This document shows positions 56,655-64,000 of a stretch of DNA of 64,000 nt, piece by piece. Position 1 is the stretch's first letter, and each line of letters begins with the position of its first letter. The stretch comes from Chara braunii (Eukaryota; Streptophyta; Charophyceae; Charales; Characeae): positions 500,787 to 564,786 of the forward strand of contig BFEA01000179.1 of assembly GCA_003427395.1 (NCBI GenBank), in the 5' to 3' direction. The notes beneath the pieces are model-generated. The model was not told the DNA's origin and searched no databases. It saw nothing but the letters and a program-made list of their open reading frames with translations. Both the position numbers and the translations under genes were made by a program.

Positions 56655-57246
56655 TTGTGGTGCATCTGGCCCACCACTCCTGCGAACGGGCTGCAGATGC
56701 CCACGCACCAGCGCATGCACACCTGGCATGTGCGCATGGCGCATGGCGTATGCAGGTGTGAAATGCACGCGGTGCACGTGCACCTGCCGCGCGCGCATGG
56801 CGCACGGCGCATGCCCAGCGCATAAATGGGCCGCAAGTATGGTCCAGATACTTAGTCCGGAAGATAGTCCGGAAGTGTCTGGTGTCCAGCTCCGCCGTTA
56901 CCATGGAAAGAAGCCATGCAATTAAATAAGGTGCTATGCAAAACTCAGACATAGAAAATGCAAAAGGGAAAAAAATGAACATCGCTCTTGCCCAACCAAA
57001 GCCAACAACCAATGAGCAATGACTCAAACATTCCGTGCCCACCCCAATCCCCTTCACCANCCCTAACCCTCCGTCCATCCCTCAAGGCCCCTCAGAAAGT
57101 CAAAGAAGGAATTGACTCCCCTCAGCAAGAACTTCCTACAGAACAGGATCGAGTAAATGGCTCGCTCAGTCAGTCTTCTTTTACGTTGGGGCCACCCAGA
57201 ACCCCGCCCAGAGGTCCTACCCGGCCGTGCAGCCAGGCAAGTGTTT

Positions 57247-57370
57247 AGGGTGGGTATAAGGGGGGGTATAAGGTGTATATAAGGGTGGGTATAAGGGGGC
57301 ATATAGGGTGCGGGGGGGTATAAGGGGGAATAAGGGTGCTATAGGGGTATTCGGGGGGGGGTATGAGGGT
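57247..57370 (+). repeat. G-rich GGGTATAAGG array before 3' LTR D
   Basis: Irregular repeats of GGGTATAAGGG-like units with G runs of 3 to 9. Purine-rich next to the LTR, so it may include the polypurine primer; also G-quadruplex-prone. Confidence 0.85.
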
Positions 57371-57371
57371 A

Positions 57372-58263
57372 TGTTCAGCTCAATCGGCCGCCCTAAGTGA
57401 AGGCAGACTCGACCGAGGCCTACAGGCCAATTTTGGGGTCAACACGCAACTGGGGAAATTCAGGCAGTTGTGCAGTTGGTTGAAAGCGCCCAGGCCCTGG
57501 CCTCCTTTATCAAACGCATCTGAGTCAGGCCCTGGGCGAGATACGCAGCATGGACCCAACTCAGCCTGTAAACAGTTGGGCACGGGTAACTGTCACAGGC
57601 CCTGGGCCTGAATCCATTTGGACTGGGGCTTAGTCTCTGTGGGCCTACCGGAAGCTTCTGGGCAGGGGCCCAGCGCAGCCAGGCTGCACGCAAGACAGGC
57701 AGGCCGCTTCCATTTAGGAAAGGGCCTGCCCACTCATTCAGCATCCGGGCACTAGCTGCATGCTGCGCAAGCGTTGCTGCGCTAACGCTGGCCAGCGCTC
57801 ACGTGCTCACGGGCGAGCTGGAAGGAGAAGGCAGCCATAGCCAAGCTGCGCTGCTATATGCTGCATGGGGCGCATGGTGGTCCTTGGGTGCATGTGGCAT
57901 CTGTGAGTTGGGGAACGAGGTTGGGAGTGATACGAGAGACATACCTGGTGCTTGAAGGGTACGGCATTGGCCGAGATCTGCTCGTACTTCGGGGAGCTGT
58001 AGACGTCATCATCAGCATTGTAGTCTAGGCTAGATAGGATCTGCCATTCGTAGTCAGGGCGCCGAGCGCCTGATAGGATATCAACATTGGTTCTTCATTG
58101 ATGATGATGAGACTATTCCAGCATTGTCAATTATGAGTTTTTGCTGTGCTCTTATTTGGTGAAACTCGTGATGCAATTCTGCTATTGGTGGTCACGACTA
58201 CCTGGTCTCATGTGTATGATGCTATTTGATTTCTGAAGTTCGATATCGCTCATCTTCCTTGCA
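57372..58263 (+). mobile_element. 3' LTR of family D
   Basis: TGTTCAGCTCAATCG to ATCTTCCTTGCA, 892 bp; partner of 49026-49912. Confidence 0.9.
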
Positions 58264-58662
58264 AGGAGATCAATTCAAGTTGAATTCCAAAGAAGGAGAA
58301 AGAACCCCACTGCCTGTTGATTGCCACACAAGAGCAGAAGACCTCCGAACCCCATTCGCTCTCCGAAAGTTTGGACTTGAAGAATGAGATGCACAGTGTC
58401 ATAGTTTCAAACTCCAAGATAACCACATGCATCCTTATTCAGTAGGTGGGAGGAGAAACCGCAAGCCAGATGCAGATCTCACTCCAGACTAAAATGTTCC
58501 TCGATTCATTCACTACATGAATTGAATTACCATTTGTTCATTATAATCATTTGAAAACAGCTCATAATTAAGTCAGGCACTGGTACAACAAGTGTCAACA
58601 TGATGAGTACAATGACGTGTTACCGGGCTACGATTCAACTTTGTCCAACCTCTTACTCCCCC
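58264..58662. other. unassigned sequence between family D and organelle DNA
   Basis: No LTR, coding or RNA signal recognised. Composition becomes AT-richer toward the ndhD fragment. Confidence 0.45.
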
Positions 58663-58665
58663 CCC

Positions 58666-59130
58666 TCAAAAAAAGAAATTTTTCCATATTGAAAGGATGA
58701 AATTCGGATATAAACCTATTATAATTACTGGAATGAATAAAGAAATTATGATGAAAACTTCACGAGGCCCACTATCCATAAAAAAAAATGATTCAAAATG
58801 GAATTGATCAACTCCATAAAACATTTGACGTAACATACTTAAAAGATAAATAGGAGTTAGTATTACTCCTAAAGCTTGAAAAAAAATGACAAAACATCGA
58901 AAAGATGGAGAATAAAAAGTACTACTTATGATTCCTAAAAAAANCATCATTTCTGCAACAAATCCACTCATAGTTGGGAGAGCTAAAGAAGCTAATGAGA
59001 ATCCTGTAAACATAGAAAACATTTTTGGCATTTTTAATGCAATACCACCCATTTCACTTAAACGAACTGTTCGAACACGGTCATAAGTAGTACCTGCTAA
59101 AAAGAATAAGCTAGCACCAATTAAGCCATG
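58666..59130 (-). pseudogene. ndhD: plastid ndhD C-terminal fragment
   Basis: Minus-strand frame with [47 protein letters not shown] and a long hydrophobic C-terminus ending at TGA (58666-58668). This is the C-terminal ~155 residues of NADH dehydrogenase-like subunit 4, a membrane subunit of the thylakoid NDH complex. One ambiguous base (58944). It starts abruptly at HGLIGA and is joined back-to-back to a mitochondrial nad5 end, with ATGG shared at the joint. Nuclear-located organelle DNA; not expressible. Confidence 0.87.
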
Positions 59131-59361
59131 GGTCCCTATGGAATTTCCACCACATTTCAAAAATTAGCAAAGCAAATAAGTACACTTCAAAGTGGCTTTG
59201 AGTACCATTATGCTTTTGTTATGTTAATTGGGTTAACCATATATATTACCATCATAGGTCTTTGGGACTTTATTTCATTTTGGGTAGATAATCGATTGTA
59301 TTTTATTTACTTATTGAGTTTTCTATTTATTCATCTCGAAAGAGACGTAAGAACCAACTAA
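59128..59361 (+). pseudogene. nad5: mitochondrial nad5 C-terminal fragment
   Basis: [35 protein letters not shown] and WDFISFWVDNRLYFIYLL match the C-terminus of plant mitochondrial NADH dehydrogenase subunit 5, including the typical LQSGF-YHYAFVML phrase. Plastid ndhF, the paralogue, ends differently in the plants I know, so nad5 is preferred. Ends at TAA 59359-59361. Opposite strand to ndhD. Confidence 0.72.
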
Positions 59362-59600
59362 AAACTTGTTGAAACCACCCAAAAAAAGCAAACACAAGTC
59401 AAAGCTCCCCAAAACGAGAAGTTGCAACTGTATTCATCAATAATATACCAACTCATAAATAATAAATTGGAAAATTCCTTTTGATTTCTATTATTTTATG
59501 TTCTATGTTTATAATCAATTTACATACTTCAATCAAAAAATATACTTATTTTTACAAACAATTCTATTTTTAATACTTTGAAATTTATTTAATTCTCTAT
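59362..59600. other. AT-rich organelle-like spacer
   Basis: Strongly AT-rich sequence without a gene, between nad5 and rpl2 fragments. Either organelle is a possible source. Confidence 0.5.
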
Positions 59601-59966
59601 ATGGGTATTCGAATATATAAANCCTACACACCAGGAACACGAAACAGATCAGTTTCTGATTACAAAAATCTTAGTTATCTCAAACCTGAAAAATCTTTAA
59701 CTTCTGGAAAAATTTCTAAAAAAGGACGTAACAATCAAGGCATCATTACTAGCCGACATAGGGGTGGTGGACATAAACGATTATACAGAAAAATCGATTT
59801 TCGAAGAAAAAAAATTGGGATTTATGGCACAATCAAAAGTATCGAATATGATCCTAATAGAAATTCCCATATATGTTTAGTAAATTACGAAGATGGAGAA
59901 AAAANATATATNTTATACCCTCGTGGAATTACAATAGGAGATACGGTAATCTCTAGCATGGATGCA
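59601..59966 (+). pseudogene. rpl2: plastid rpl2 N-terminal fragment
   Basis: Starts at ATG with [18 protein letters not shown] and contains [30 protein letters not shown] and IEYDPNRN, signatures of ribosomal protein L2 (plastid type). Homology stops after about 120 of ~275 residues at GDTVISSMDASI. The open frame runs on to 60077 with unrelated AT-rich sequence (MIQAYSLNITKYL...). Ambiguous bases at 59622, 59905 and 59912. Confidence 0.9.
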
Positions 59967-60099
59967 TCTATTTTTGTAAGTATGATTCAAGCTTATTCGT
60001 TGAATATTACTAAGTACTTATTTAGAATTTTTATAACAACTTCTATCTCAATTACTTCTTATTTACAATTTGAATAAATTGAATTTCACTCAAATAAGT

Positions 60100-60183
60100 A
60101 TGGCTAAAAGTAAAGATACACGAATCACGATTATTTTAGAGTGCAATATTTGTAGTAATATATATAGTATAAGTATAATATAA
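60100..60183 (+). pseudogene. rpl33: plastid rpl33 N-terminal fragment
   Basis: MAKSKDTRITIILECN matches the start of ribosomal protein L33; the next residues (ICSNIYSISII, stop) do not. About 18 of ~66 residues remain. Too short for an ordinary ORF list. Confidence 0.75.
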
Positions 60184-60250
60184 ATTTAATAAAGAATATA
60201 GTTTATTTATTAATATAGTCTATTTATTAATATACAATAATTCAATGATT
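60184..60250. other. AT-rich spacer
   Basis: Almost pure A/T with TATTTATTAATATA repeated twice. No gene. Confidence 0.6.
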
Positions 60251-60251
60251 A

Positions 60252-60655
<404 letters not shown>

Positions 60656-60890
60656 NNNNNNNNNNNNNNNNNNNNNNNNNNNNNNNNNNNNNNNNNNNNN
60701 NNNNNNNNNNNNNNNNNNNNNNNNNNNNNNNNNNNNNNNNNNNNNNNNNNNNNNNNNNNNNNNNNNNNNNNNNNNNNNNNNNNNNNNNNNNNNNNNNNNN
60801 NNNNNNNNNNNNNNNNNNNNNNNNNNNNNNNNNNNNNNNNNNNNNNNNNNNNNNNNNNNNNNNNNNNNNNNNNNNNNNNNNNNNNNNNNN
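60656..60890. other. assembly gap (run of N)
   Basis: 235 undetermined bases inside the 23S rRNA piece. The distance roughly fits the 23S sequence expected between the two flanks. Confidence 1.
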
Positions 60891-61014
60891 TGATCTAACC
60901 ATGGCCAGGATGAAGCTTGGGTAAAACTAAGTGGAGGTCCAAACCGACCGATGTTGAAAAATCGGCGGATGAGCTGTGGTTAGTGGTGAAATGCCACTCG
61001 AACTCGGAGCTAGC
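60891..61014 (+). pseudogene. rrn23: plastid 23S rRNA fragment, part 2
   Basis: GAGGTCCAAACCGACCGATG, TTGAAAAATCGGCGGATGAG and TGAAATGCCACTCGAACTCG match plastid 23S near E. coli positions 680-800. Ends at GAGCTAGC, then chlL on the other strand. Confidence 0.9.
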
Positions 61015-61260
61015 ATATGTCTTCTATCAATGGAAGTACTTCTAGTACTGGCATAGGGCAAGCTTCTACATATTTATCTATAAGATCTCGTTTTGAAGTT
61101 CTATTACCTACCAAACCAGCTAATCTTAAAGGATGCGTGCGAGCTTTTTCTCGCACTGAGGCAGCAATCCTATTTGCGGCAAATAGTGCGTCAAATCCAT
61201 TGTCAGTAATTATTATGCAATAATCTGCGTAATTAAGTGGTGCTGCAAATCCTCCGCATA
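61015..61260 (-). pseudogene. chlL: plastid chlL internal fragment (minus)
   Basis: [40 protein letters not shown] and [20 protein letters not shown] match the middle of the iron protein (L subunit) of light-independent protochlorophyllide reductase, a NifH-like ATPase with a 4Fe-4S cluster. CGGF carries a cluster-ligand cysteine. It begins next to the chlL N-terminus lying on the opposite strand, so the gene has been broken and turned on itself. Confidence 0.92.
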
Positions 61261-61265
61261 AAAAG

Positions 61266-61346
61266 ATGAAGATAGCAGTATATGGAAAAGGTGGAATAGG
61301 AAAATCTACTACAAGCTGTAATATCTCCATCGCGCTAGCAAGACGT
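61266..61346 (+). pseudogene. chlL: plastid chlL N-terminal fragment (plus)
   Basis: ATG start with [20 protein letters not shown] then SIALAR: the chlL N-terminus with its P-loop (GKGGIGKST). Only ~26 codons; then fused in frame to mitochondrial nad7. Confidence 0.93.
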
Positions 61347-61643
61347 CCTTCACGCTCTCAAATGAAACAATCCATGGAATCCTTAATTCATCACTTTAAG
61401 CTTTACACGGAGGGTGTGTCTGTACCAGCTTCTTCTACGTACACCTGTGTAGAAGCACCCAAAGGAGAATTTGGTGTATATTTAGTTAGCAACGGAACCA
61501 ATCGTCCTTATCGTTGTAAAATTCGAGCACCTGGTTTTGCTCATTTACAAGAGCTTGATTTTATGTCGAAACATCACATGCTCGCAGATGTGGTTACTAT
61601 CATAGGTACTCAGGATATTGTGTTCGGAGAAGTAGATAGGTAA
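61347..61643 (+). pseudogene. nad7: mitochondrial nad7 C-terminal fragment
   Basis: [60 protein letters not shown] and [14 protein letters not shown] then TAA: the C-terminus of mitochondrial complex I 49-kDa subunit (Nad7). The plastid homologue ndhH has a distinctly different C-terminus (EARKGELG, KIRPPGF), so this is mitochondrial. In frame with the chlL start, giving an open 125-codon chimera of two organelles. Confidence 0.9.
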
Positions 61644-62000
61644 CACTTCATTCTATAGATAAAAGTTTGCTCAAGTAAGTATTCAATGAATTGAACGAAA
61701 TATTTTTAGTAACAGTGAATAGAATGGAATCCAAATAGATTAAGACTATTAGAATAGATAGATCTTGAACTATTAGTCAGACAACCAGATCGGAACATTC
61801 CAGACCCAGGCTCGTCGTGATACGTACAGCGAGAAAAGAGCAGAGAAAAAGACACTCGATGAAAATAAGTAGTCATCCCCCAATTCTCTCTCTGGGGCTC
61901 GTTAGACACTCCTTGGGCTCGTAAATCCCCCGAGGAAAATTTCGTTCCACCTATCCTTAGGGATGAAAAGAGGAAAAAAATGTGAAAACATTTCCTTGTG
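61644..62000. other. organelle-flank or unassigned sequence
   Basis: AT-rich at first (to about 61790), then mixed composition. Possibly mitochondrial intergenic DNA after nad7, but nothing diagnostic is visible. Confidence 0.35.
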
Positions 62001-62048
62001 GAATCCTTGGGGCATCCTCAGGCTACAGTCATTTGGTGGCATTCCCCA

Positions 62049-62066
62049 AGGGACCTCCCGAGGTCC
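62049..62066. repeat. 18-base palindrome
   Basis: GGGACCTCCCGAGGTCCC; perfect except at the central pairing, within a region of repeated CCCAAGG/CCTTGG words. Confidence 0.75.
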
Positions 62067-62250
62067 CTTGGAGGTCAAGGATCCGCAATAATCGGAGCGG
62101 CGAGGGCACCCGTCGTCGGCAAGAATTTTCGTCGGCTGGTCCATTGGAGTTCCTACCGGGCAGCGCACAAACATCTTGGGTCTTCAACGTTCGGCTTCCA
62201 GGAACCTTACGCCAACGGTAACCGTTGGTGGCCAGCCGGCCCCCACAGAC

Positions 62251-62365
62251 GTCGTCAACCAGTGTCCTCCCTCGCAGTGCATGCCACCAAACGGAAAGAG
62301 GCCAACGTCATCAACCAGAGTTCTCCCTCGCAGTGCGTGCCGCCAAACGGAAAGGGTCCAAACGG
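62251..62365 (+). repeat. two-copy tandem repeat, period 56 bp
   Basis: GTCAACCAG...CTCCCTCGCAGTGC...CCACCAAACGGAAAG occurs twice with a 56-base step and about 85-90% identity by eye. Confidence 0.85.
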
Positions 62366-62930
62366 TCGGCAAATTTGAATACTTCAGCCCCCCTTTGCTC
62401 CAATTGCCCAGTGTATTCCGCGACGAAAAATGTTACAAGGCATTTGTCCCATGCTCGGGTCTGCCGTTTGCAGCCCTCTTCGTCGCCGTTTGCTGGAGGT
62501 ATACCGTTGTCGTCTAGCTACTGCCCTTCCCCACTTGCCTTTCATAGCCGACATCTTTCGAAGGCTGTCACTGCTGCTCCTGGTCATCCTTTTGCTTGTC
62601 CTTGTCATCTTCTTCCACATCTACATCCTCGTCAGGGTGCCTGGACGTACACGTAAGAGGCGGTCTGCGAAGAAGGACGTCAACATGGATGGGCGGCAGG
62701 CAAAGAGCAGGTATTCAATGGACCATTCCAGAAGCCACCGCGCAGGCCACAGCCCGGCTCGCAGTGCAAGGGTGTACGACCCGTTAGAGTGTGTGTGTCA
62801 TATGCTGTCCTCTACCGGCTGCTCCCTTCATCGTCGCCGCTCAGTGGACCTTCACCGTCGTCGTAGAATTACGGCCATGTCGTACGTGTTGTTGATGGCC
62901 AACCTTTATTGAAGGTTGCCACTGCTGCTC
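62366..62930. other. unassigned sequence with a dispersed ~65-base repeat
   Basis: A phrase GAAGGCTGTCACTGCTGCTCC...TTTTGCTTGTC at about 62559-62605 recurs diverged at about 62910-62955, and a shorter GGCCGACCTCTATCGAAGGC at 62991. The open plus-strand frame here is rich in Arg/Ser/His and shows no domain; I do not call it a gene. Confidence 0.5.
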
Positions 62931-63470
62931 CTAGTCACAATTTTGCTTGTCATGGTCCTCCCGTTCCACGTGTGTTTCCTCTATAGTTGATGGCCGACCT
63001 CTATCGAAGGCCTTCAGCGCATCCCGCAGGCGTTCGCCCACACTAGATGCAATCGTCATCGCCCGAAAGACACATGGCGACATACACAGCTTCTCCCACA
63101 AGTAATCCTCCATCGCATCATCGCATGGCCTGAGATCCTCCCACGCCCCCCCCGTCCTCCTTTTCATCCACCACCTCGGCGTCACTCGTGGAAGAACTCT
63201 GCAACCCATGGAGCAGCAAACCTGAACGGCAGCCTCCGTGATGGCCACGGTATCCAGCCCTTCGACCGGGACTTGATGGAGCATTTTCCTCCTCCGCGCG
63301 CAGATCTGCGCTCTCATTCTGCCCAATGCCCTCTCCTGCTGACAATGAAAGAGCACAACCGTCACGGCCACCACCACGGTTGTCTTCTCGATCGTCGTCA
63401 ACTTCGCACATTCGTCATCGCTGCCACCCTCCATCGGCACGTGTGCTGCAATGCTCATGAACCACGACAA
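62931..63470 (-). pseudogene. possible PIF/Harbinger (HARBI1-like) transposase N-terminal fragment
   Basis: Minus-strand frame of 179 codons. Its middle part, RWWMKRRTGGAWEDLRPCDD followed by EDYLWEKLCMSPCVFRAM, resembles the WxxRxxxGxWxxL...Dxx-ff-FRMS-xxF pattern at the N-terminus of HARBI1-like nucleases. The DDE catalytic core is not present within the window; the frame ends at a stop in the repeated 62.9 kb sequence. Could be a truncated transposon or an unrelated hypothetical protein. Confidence 0.35.
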
Positions 63471-64000
63471 TACAACAGCCTACCAACTCGCCACGATCGT
63501 GGTAACCTCAGCGCCAAGTCCCCGACGACGTTCCCCGCGTGTGCTCGACTCAACACATAGGCGCGGCGGCATGCAGAGGCAATGGCGATGGACCTTCGCG
63601 GGGTGCTCACAAATTTGTGACGACGTACGAGGACTCCACTGCGCCACTGCAAATGCCGGTTTCCACCATCGCAGGTATGGATGCCACCTGCCCCACGTCG
63701 TCGTCGTGACGTCCAGCACCCAATTTGAAATTCAATTTTCGACCGAGGAGGTCCATTGCTTTTCAAGGGTTTTTTTGTTCGGTTGCCAGCGCCTTTCAAA
63801 ATTTCCCGCCTTAGGGAGCTGAACCACACCGTAGCAAGACGGATATCACCCAATGGACCAAGGCATTGCCCCTCCCGCAGCTGACTATAATATTATGAAA
63901 ATGGCTGCCAGCGGCCGAAAGGAATCATCCTTGGGAGACCACGCCAAGGATAGGTAGAACGACGGCAGGAATTTCCTTGAAAACCCCCAAGTAAACTTCC
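63471..64000. other. unassigned window end
   Basis: No gene recognised. Overlapping frames on both strands show no domain. Confidence 0.45.

Larger units (their letters stand above)
56613..57378 (+). repeat. 748-base block between 9-base direct repeats (TATGTTCAG)
   Basis: TATGTTCAG occurs at 56613-56621 and 57370-57378. The second copy spans the start of the 3' LTR. In the related junction at 49025-49033 pol runs straight into the LTR through a single TATGTTCAG. The block holds a 23-base A run, CATGGCGCATGGCG-type palindromic words (about 56700-56815) and a G-rich array. Either it is an insertion with a 9-base target duplication, or the 49 kb copy lost it by recombination. Confidence 0.75.
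49026..58263 (+). mobile_element. Ty3/gypsy chromovirus-type element, family D (full length, dead)
   Basis: 5' LTR (49026-49912), primer site, leader, gag, polyprotein, a 748-base poly-A/G-rich block, and 3' LTR (57372-58263). RT (YLDD) and RNase H active sites are intact, but the protease active site and the histidines of the integrase zinc finger are deleted. Sister of family C by LTR start, leader and pol. Confidence 0.92.

Noticed and set aside
59128-59361. Plastid ndhF as the source of this C-terminus
   Set aside because: The LQSGF-YHYAFVML and WVDNRLYF phrases fit mitochondrial nad5 better; ndhF remains a minor alternative.
61347-61643. Plastid ndhH as the source
   Set aside because: The [10 protein letters not shown] and [15 protein letters not shown] phrases are those of mitochondrial nad7.
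62251-62365. CRISPR-like repeat array
   Set aside because: Only two tandem units with no spacers; eukaryotic context.
62430-62912. Plus-strand 160-codon frame with a Leu-rich segment
   Set aside because: Lies over a dispersed repeat; the hydrophobic run comes from the CTGCTGCTCCT-type repeat; no domain.

Overview
This is a repeat-dominated stretch of a plant-lineage nuclear genome. No intact, expressible host gene is visible. Almost everything is decayed retroelement, plus one block of organelle DNA. The organelle block carries chlL and chlN (dark-operative chlorophyll synthesis, absent from angiosperms), ndhD (lost in Pinaceae) and pieces of mitochondrial nad5 and nad7. With the moderate GC content and dense chromodomain Ty3/gypsy elements, this fits a streptophyte such as a charophyte alga (Chara-like), or less likely a bryophyte or lycophyte. 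The species is inference.

Layout. 1-3250: microsatellites and unassigned sequence. 3250-7180 (minus): a frameshifted non-LTR-type reverse-transcriptase element with a YIDD catalytic box. 7645-9631: a rearranged copy of Ty3/gypsy family A (minus gag end/PR/RT joined head-to-head to a plus integrase tail), followed by a truncated LTR A (9672-10700). 10840-11069: sequence gap, next to AT repeats and a strong hairpin. 11824-20862: a near-complete family A element (LTR-PBS-gag-PR-RT-RNaseH-INT-chromodomain-LTR) with many stops. 20871-29700: family B copy 1, with a shortened 5' LTR. 29606-39727: nested inverted repeats built from LTR B ends, an unassigned segment X and family C LTRs, enclosing a minus-strand family C gag-pol. 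39775-48248: family B copy 2, with an inverted LTR end as its left terminus and a 4-bp target duplication. 49026-58263: family D, a relative of C, with a poly-A/G-rich block before its 3' LTR. 58666-61643: chimeric plastid/mitochondrial DNA (ndhD, nad5, rpl2, rpl33, chlN, 23S rRNA, chlL, nad7). 61644-64000: unassigned sequence with a 56-bp tandem repeat and a possible Harbinger-type transposase fragment.

How it fits together. The four LTR families share one plan: initiator-Met-tRNA-type primer site, gag with a zinc knuckle, a polyprotein in the order protease-RT-RNase H-integrase, and a chromodomain-like C-terminus in A, B and D (chromoviruses). Each copy has lost something different. A has stops throughout. 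B1 has frameshifts. B2 lacks the RT catalytic block. C has YLDA in RT and a damaged RNase H. D lacks the protease active site and part of the integrase zinc finger. No element here is autonomous, and both B copies share one integrase stop, which points to spread of already defective copies in trans.

The most unusual material is the fold-back architecture between 29.6 and 40.2 kb and the plastid/mitochondrial mosaic with an internally inverted chlL.
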